A model generated the notes under the pieces. That model was not told where the DNA came from and searched no databases. It saw nothing but the letters and a program-made list of their open reading frames with translations. This document shows, piece after piece, positions 59,214-64,000 of a stretch of 64,000 nucleotides of DNA. Each line of letters starts with the position of its first letter. The stretch's first letter is position 1. Source of the DNA: Boswellia sacra (taxonomy: Eukaryota > Streptophyta > Magnoliopsida > Sapindales > Burseraceae); NCBI GenBank assembly GCA_013180625.2, contig SNVD02004835.1:124001-188000 (forward strand). The letters are read 5' to 3'. A program made the translations under genes and the position numbers.

Positions 59214-61140
59214 ACCAGATGTTTTGCTTCAATATTTCTTCCTCGTTCAGCAATTCAGGAAAATTTACGAAAGTCTATGTGCGTTGATTAATAGTACTGC
59301 TCAAGCATAGTTACCATGTTATTGTTGATTAATAAATTCTCTTAAAATTGAAGAATTTCACGGTTTGCTCATAAAACCATACAATTCTCCCAATCTAAAT
59401 CAAGCAGCTCTTAGATAAAGAAGTTCTATTCGATATAAGTAAGAGAAGCGATATTCTTAAACAAATAGCGAAATCAGAATCAAGTCAAGATGATATGGAT
59501 CAACTCCTTCTTGCACCAAATAGCTTACCATTTCACTTACATATTAGGTTAGTTTTTTGAATTAGCACCTGAAACTTCTATAGTAGTAACTTTTCATATT
59601 TATATGCAAATATATCTATTACCATATGACTATATATTATTATGATATAAATATTAGGTATCTTGTTATTACCAAAATTTTATCGGCTTATGAATTATCT
59701 AAATAATTACCAAACCAAAAAAATATAACCTTGGACTGATGATGAATTTTTAACCACTATCTACACACGTGCATCAGCTTAGTTGATGACTGCCGACAGC
59801 GATTTTTTGCTTAGTTGATGACTGCCGACAGCGATTTTTTTTTCCTCTCTTAAATTATTGTTAAATTAGATGTAAATTAATTGGTTAGCTCCATTCCTTG
59901 CAAACGGGTCTTTCATATTCACTTCATGTTTCAACTTTTAAAAGTTTTTGATCATGCTTAAAAAATTTATCAAAAGAGAAACCGGTTTCCAAGGAAAGTC
60001 AAGTGTATTTTCTTTCTTCTTTTTATAATCTATGATGCATGAAAGGTCCAAACTGACACCGATTAATTGACCACACTTGAGTCAATATTGTTTAATTTTA
60101 CCACGTTAATTGGACTAAAGAGTTAATTAGGGATAACAAAATGCGAGTTGGGGTAACAGATATTCTTATCCTCACCCCAATCTCCATTTTATAATTATCG
60201 GGTAGGATTGAGGATTTCTCCTATCTAAAAAGAGATCTCCAATCCCTAACTTGCTCCAAAAAGTCATATGAATAAAATTTTTCTTTGTCAGCATTATCGA
60301 ATTTTGTTTTTTTTTTTCCCCTTCCTTGTAACAATTATCATAATGTGCATGACAAAATGCAATGTTAACTTCTAAAATCAAGTACAAAGAATAAAATTTA
60401 AACATATTCAATCGTTAAGCCTATAAACAACTAAAAGGAAAGTAATGTAAGTATTAAGTACAATTAAACAAATATAACTAAAAAATTAATAAAGTATTAA
60501 GTAAAATAATCCATCAACGAAAGAAGTTTCACAAAAAAGTAATAATACTGTTACAAATGTTTTATATAAATACATTCATGCAAACTGATATGGCATGATA
60601 TTATTAGATGACATTAATTAAGATGGTATAATATTATTGACTGCTAATAATAAATAATATTAATATTTGTACAACGATCTCCCATGTTCTAACATGTGGA
60701 CTAAGTCTTACAAATCTCTTTTCACGTATTACGAAGTGAATCAACTTATTTTCTTGCAATTTGCCTTGTGAGATTTGAACTTTAAAATCAGCTATGAACA
60801 TTAAATATTAATCCCTATCATGACTGATAATATTTGATTTGCAAATTACAAATTATTTTTATAGCTCCATTGATGATTTTTAATTAAATAAATAATTATT
60901 TGTAAATATTTAAATGCATTATTGAAGATATTTGCTTATTTATATTAATAAGAATAATGATATACATTCCAAAATAATGTCTCCCACATGATGTTGTGTA
61001 TATATATGAAATGAATTTATCTCAAACACACATATTTTAAATCACATTTTTTATATTTTAAAGAATACCAATCGAAGCGACTTGTCGAGCGCACTTAACA
61101 TTCTTCTTCGTCATAAGTTGAATGGTTGTTTCTTGTCAAT
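59214..61140. repeat. 3' flank of UGT copy 3, partly duplicated from the copy 2 neighbourhood
   Basis: 59214-59365 aligns with 27308-27460. After unrelated sequence, 60690-60980 aligns with 32650-32897 and 61095-61145 with 42770-42840. A direct duplication of about 33 bp (GCTTAGTTGATGACTGCCGA... at 59777 and 59809) lies in the middle. No gene is seen. Confidence 0.55.
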
Positions 61141-61147
61141 TAAATTA

Positions 61148-61166
61148 GGTATGATTGGTGTGTGTG

Positions 61167-61197
<31 letters not shown>

Positions 61198-61202
61198 CAA
61201 TA
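61148..61202. repeat. Long palindrome of GT/AT/AC repeats
   Basis: ATTGGTGTGTGTG, an AT run, then CACACACACACCAAT form a near-perfect inverted repeat of about 50 bp. It could extrude a cruciform or form an RNA hairpin. Confidence 0.8.
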
Positions 61203-63760
61203 GAAGCGTTTATTTTATTTTTTTATTTTAAAAAAATTGTGTATGACCGGTGTAATAATTATGAACCAAATTTTTGTAGCTTAATTAATCGTAAGTTGGA
61301 TCAATTCTTTTTTTTTTTTAAGTCCAGCCCATTAATTAAATATATAAAAGAAATTGGATCAATTTTATTTTTTTCTTTGAAGCCTGCCCATTAGATTAAA
61401 TACCAAATAAAAAAATTAATTTTAAATTTCTTTATTAAGAGTTGATTGATTTATGTGGCTGGTTAGACTATAAAGTAGGGGACAACAACATTGAATATAT
61501 AGTTTTGATCTAAAAATAATAATAATAATAAAATTAGTGCTTGATTTTTTAGGTTGCAAAGGAGAAGAATAATCTAGAGAGGGAGAAAGAGAACAAGACA
61601 GTAAGATTGAGAGACAGAATGAGTTTTTTTTTTTTTTTTCAAAAGTTTAAAAGCAAAGCAAGTGGTGGTCAAGGCATTATATATAAAGAGGACTTTTTGT
61701 TATGAAAATAATAAGATAATACATGATTTTTTGAAGCTTATACTACACGGCTTGCAAAGATTAGGATAAGAAAAGGAAAATAATATAATAAGTTTGATAT
61801 TTCTTTTATCTTAGGCTTATATACACATTTATTAGGGTTTTAAAGACAAGAAAAGAGAATTTAGGTAAGAGAGAGAGGGAGAGAGAGAGAGCAACATTGG
61901 AAGTTAAGATGCAAGCAGTAGAGTTTCATGTTTATTGAAGAAAGAAAATCACGAGGAGCAATTGAAAATCAAGAAGCACAGATGAGGAAGTCAGGGGAAA
62001 AGAAAAAAAATTTAGGCAGTGTTTATATTTTTAAATTATATCCAGTAATTTTATTTTATTTTATTTAAATTAAGTTTTCTAAAAAAATATTTCATTTATA
62101 TTATAGGTAAAAAAACCAAGGGAAGATCAGTTAGTAGCCCTTGAAGCTAATTAAGAATAATAATTCTCAATTTTTGTGAGCGAAAATTTTATCAAGATTT
62201 ATTTATTTTATAGTTAATTCTTTATATATATGTGTGTGTTTTCTATTTCAGTATTAAAAAATTAAGTAATTGATGATTTTAGGAAATAGAAATTATTTTT
62301 ATGTTGATTTTTATAATTAAGGAGAAGAAAATTTCAGTTATTTTATTTTTTCAATAGGATATGGGAAATTATGATTCTTGAAGCGTACTAGAAATTGATA
62401 ATTTTTGGAGAATTATTTGATTTACTAAATTTTCAATAAATTTTAAAATTTATGAAAAATGGTGAATTTATGAGAAATTATATGATTTATTAATTTTGAA
62501 TGAATTTCAAAAATTCAAAAAATTTGTGATGTTGGGAATTATCAGTTATTACTACAGGTAGTTAAATAATTATTTAGAGGGAAAAAATCACCTTATAAGT
62601 ACCCTTCCTCATGATATTTGGCCATACGCATGTGTATGCTGATGTGATACGTGTGATATGGATTCGCCATACGTATGCATATAATGATATCGCAATGTAC
62701 GTGATATTCGTTAGGTGATGATTATGTTGGCAAAATGATGATATAATATATGATATGAGATTTTCCCTCTGTACTTGTGTGCACCAAATATGATAGATTT
62801 CTTGGGGATACTTATTTGGTACAAATTTATTTGTGATATCCTGATTTCCTAAAATACAGTATTGTTATTGAAGTAAAGTTGTTATTACTTTTATTGTTCT
62901 GACATTTCAATTTACGATAACCATTTATGAATTGAGTTTATGGCACATAAACTATTCTTGAAATTTTTTACTGTTTTTATATGATTTAAAAATATTTATG
63001 AATTTACTAAAAAGAATCCACTCACTAGGTCGTTTGCTTACTCCTTTTCCTATTTTATTATTTATTTGTCCCCCGCACAGGTTGCTAAATTTAGTGCTGA
63101 GCATCTCCTGTTGCACATAAATGGCCACAAGACTATAGCTATACTTGGTCTTTTTGTTCACATATAAATACTTTTATTTTCTAGAAATTCTATTAAACTG
63201 AATTATATCACGAAGATATGTTTTGCCATTGTATTGAGTTGAAACAAGAATTTTTAAAACTAGTGGCTTTGATATGATGAATATTAAAAGTGTTTTGAAT
63301 AAAATTTCAAGTTGTGATTTAATTGAAAAACAGAAGCAGCTTTGCTGAAAATGTGTTTTAAGTAATTTTAAATATTGCATAAAAACTTAAATCTTATGGT
63401 GATTTTAAATTGATTTTTATTGGACTTTGTTTAATTATTATATATGAATGATTCGGTAGGTCTTGTCAATGGGATTTAATAGTGTTTATTAAATTGATTT
63501 TTATTTTTTTAAAAGAAAATGACAATAAATCACTATTCATAAGACCATTTTACTCCAACTCCATTAGTTCGTAGTAAACAATATTGAAAATTTTTAAAAT
63601 TATTTTTTTCTTTTTTCACCTTATTTACCTCTCAGATTACTTTTAATTTTATTGAATCACTTCATCAACCATATTTATCCAATGAAAGAAGTATTGTATA
63701 ATCAATTTTTAGATAAAGTTGACTAATTTCTAATTTTATAAATTTCACTTCAAAAAAAAA
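61203..63760. other. AT-rich sequence without recognised gene
   Basis: No coding homology. It contains a GAGA-rich stretch near 61870-61890 and ATACGTATG-type words near 62625-62700. A region at 63000-63110 (CCACTCACTAGGTCG, then a CCCCCGCACAG acceptor-like site) resembles transcribed non-coding plant repeats, but I cannot name the family. Confidence 0.45.
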
Positions 63761-64000
63761 ATTTAAAAAGGGCTTATCCAGCCTTTGTGAAGGTAGAATA
63801 AGTCTAGCTTATACGACAATAATTGGTGGATGCATGTAATAAAGCCAAATTTAAGGAAATAGCTAGAGTCCAGCTGATGTACGGGCACAGCAACTGGACT
63901 TTTAAGGGAGGGTTGTGAAAAAAATTGTAAACACAACTTTTTAACGCCCCTGAAAGTTGTAAAAGCAGCCGCGTATGCGTACGCTGGCTGCACTGTAGTG
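63761..64000. other. Possible transposon end at the window edge
   Basis: Text such as TTTTTAACGCCCCTG and a GCAGCC...GGCTGC imperfect inverted repeat with GCGTATGCGTACGC inside (63966-63991) stand out from the AT-rich surroundings. The window ends before any second boundary. A 76-codon minus-strand open stretch here has no recognised domain. Confidence 0.3.

Overview
The window is nuclear DNA of a flowering plant, almost certainly a core eudicot. It is visibly AT-rich and intron-containing, and it is packed with plant transposon families: Ty1/copia, chromodomain Ty3/gypsy, CACTA, hAT and Mutator-like elements, plus an endogenous plant pararetrovirus. The species cannot be fixed from the sequence; a woody eudicot would fit, but that is a guess. 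No bacterial-type features, rRNA, tRNA or CRISPR array were seen.

The only ordinary plant gene family present is a local cluster of UGT74-like UDP-glycosyltransferases, all on the + strand. Copy 1 (230-13369) is dead: a 6.5 kb CACTA element (1077-7587) and a 5.1 kb copia element (7825-12971) sit in its second exon, and the PSPG box carries stop codons. Copy 2 (25743-27307, one 185-bp intron, 459 residues) is the only intact gene. Copy 3 (57658-59213) is complete except for one missing base in exon 1. A fourth, very decayed copy (49362 to about 55500) is split by a young gypsy element. Copies 2 and 3 also share about 500 bp of upstream sequence and blocks of downstream sequence, so they arose by segmental duplication.

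Layout. 1-13.4 kb: UGT copy 1 with its insertions; the CACTA element carries intron-containing pieces of two host genes, trehalose-phosphate synthase and RNA polymerase II subunit RPB3. 13.6-21.6 kb: a degenerate petuvirus/florendovirus-like endogenous pararetrovirus in a rearranged tandem arrangement, with a solo LTR (17948-19317) inside it. 21.6-25.2 kb: AT-rich spacer with a 790-bp Mutator-like MITE. 25.2-28.2 kb: intact UGT and its flanks. 28.2-31.8 kb: hAT element with a damaged transposase on the minus strand. 32.9-42.7 kb: a 9.8 kb Sirevirus-like copia element with an extra reading region downstream of pol. 42.7-49.4 kb: spacer with three candidate non-autonomous DNA transposons. 49.4-55.1 kb: young chromovirus. 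55.5-56.1 kb: copia remnant. 56.1-57.2 kb: a C-rich tract and spacer. 57.2-61.2 kb: UGT copy 3 and flanks. 61.2-64 kb: AT-rich sequence with no recognised gene.

Boundaries of the main elements rest on target-site duplications read directly from the sequence. Two insertions (the solo LTR and the Sirevirus) are also supported by a paralogous empty or flanking site elsewhere in the window. Only UGT copy 2 looks able to make a working host protein. By family it would glucosylate a small acidic or phenolic acceptor in the cytosol; its substrate cannot be told from sequence.
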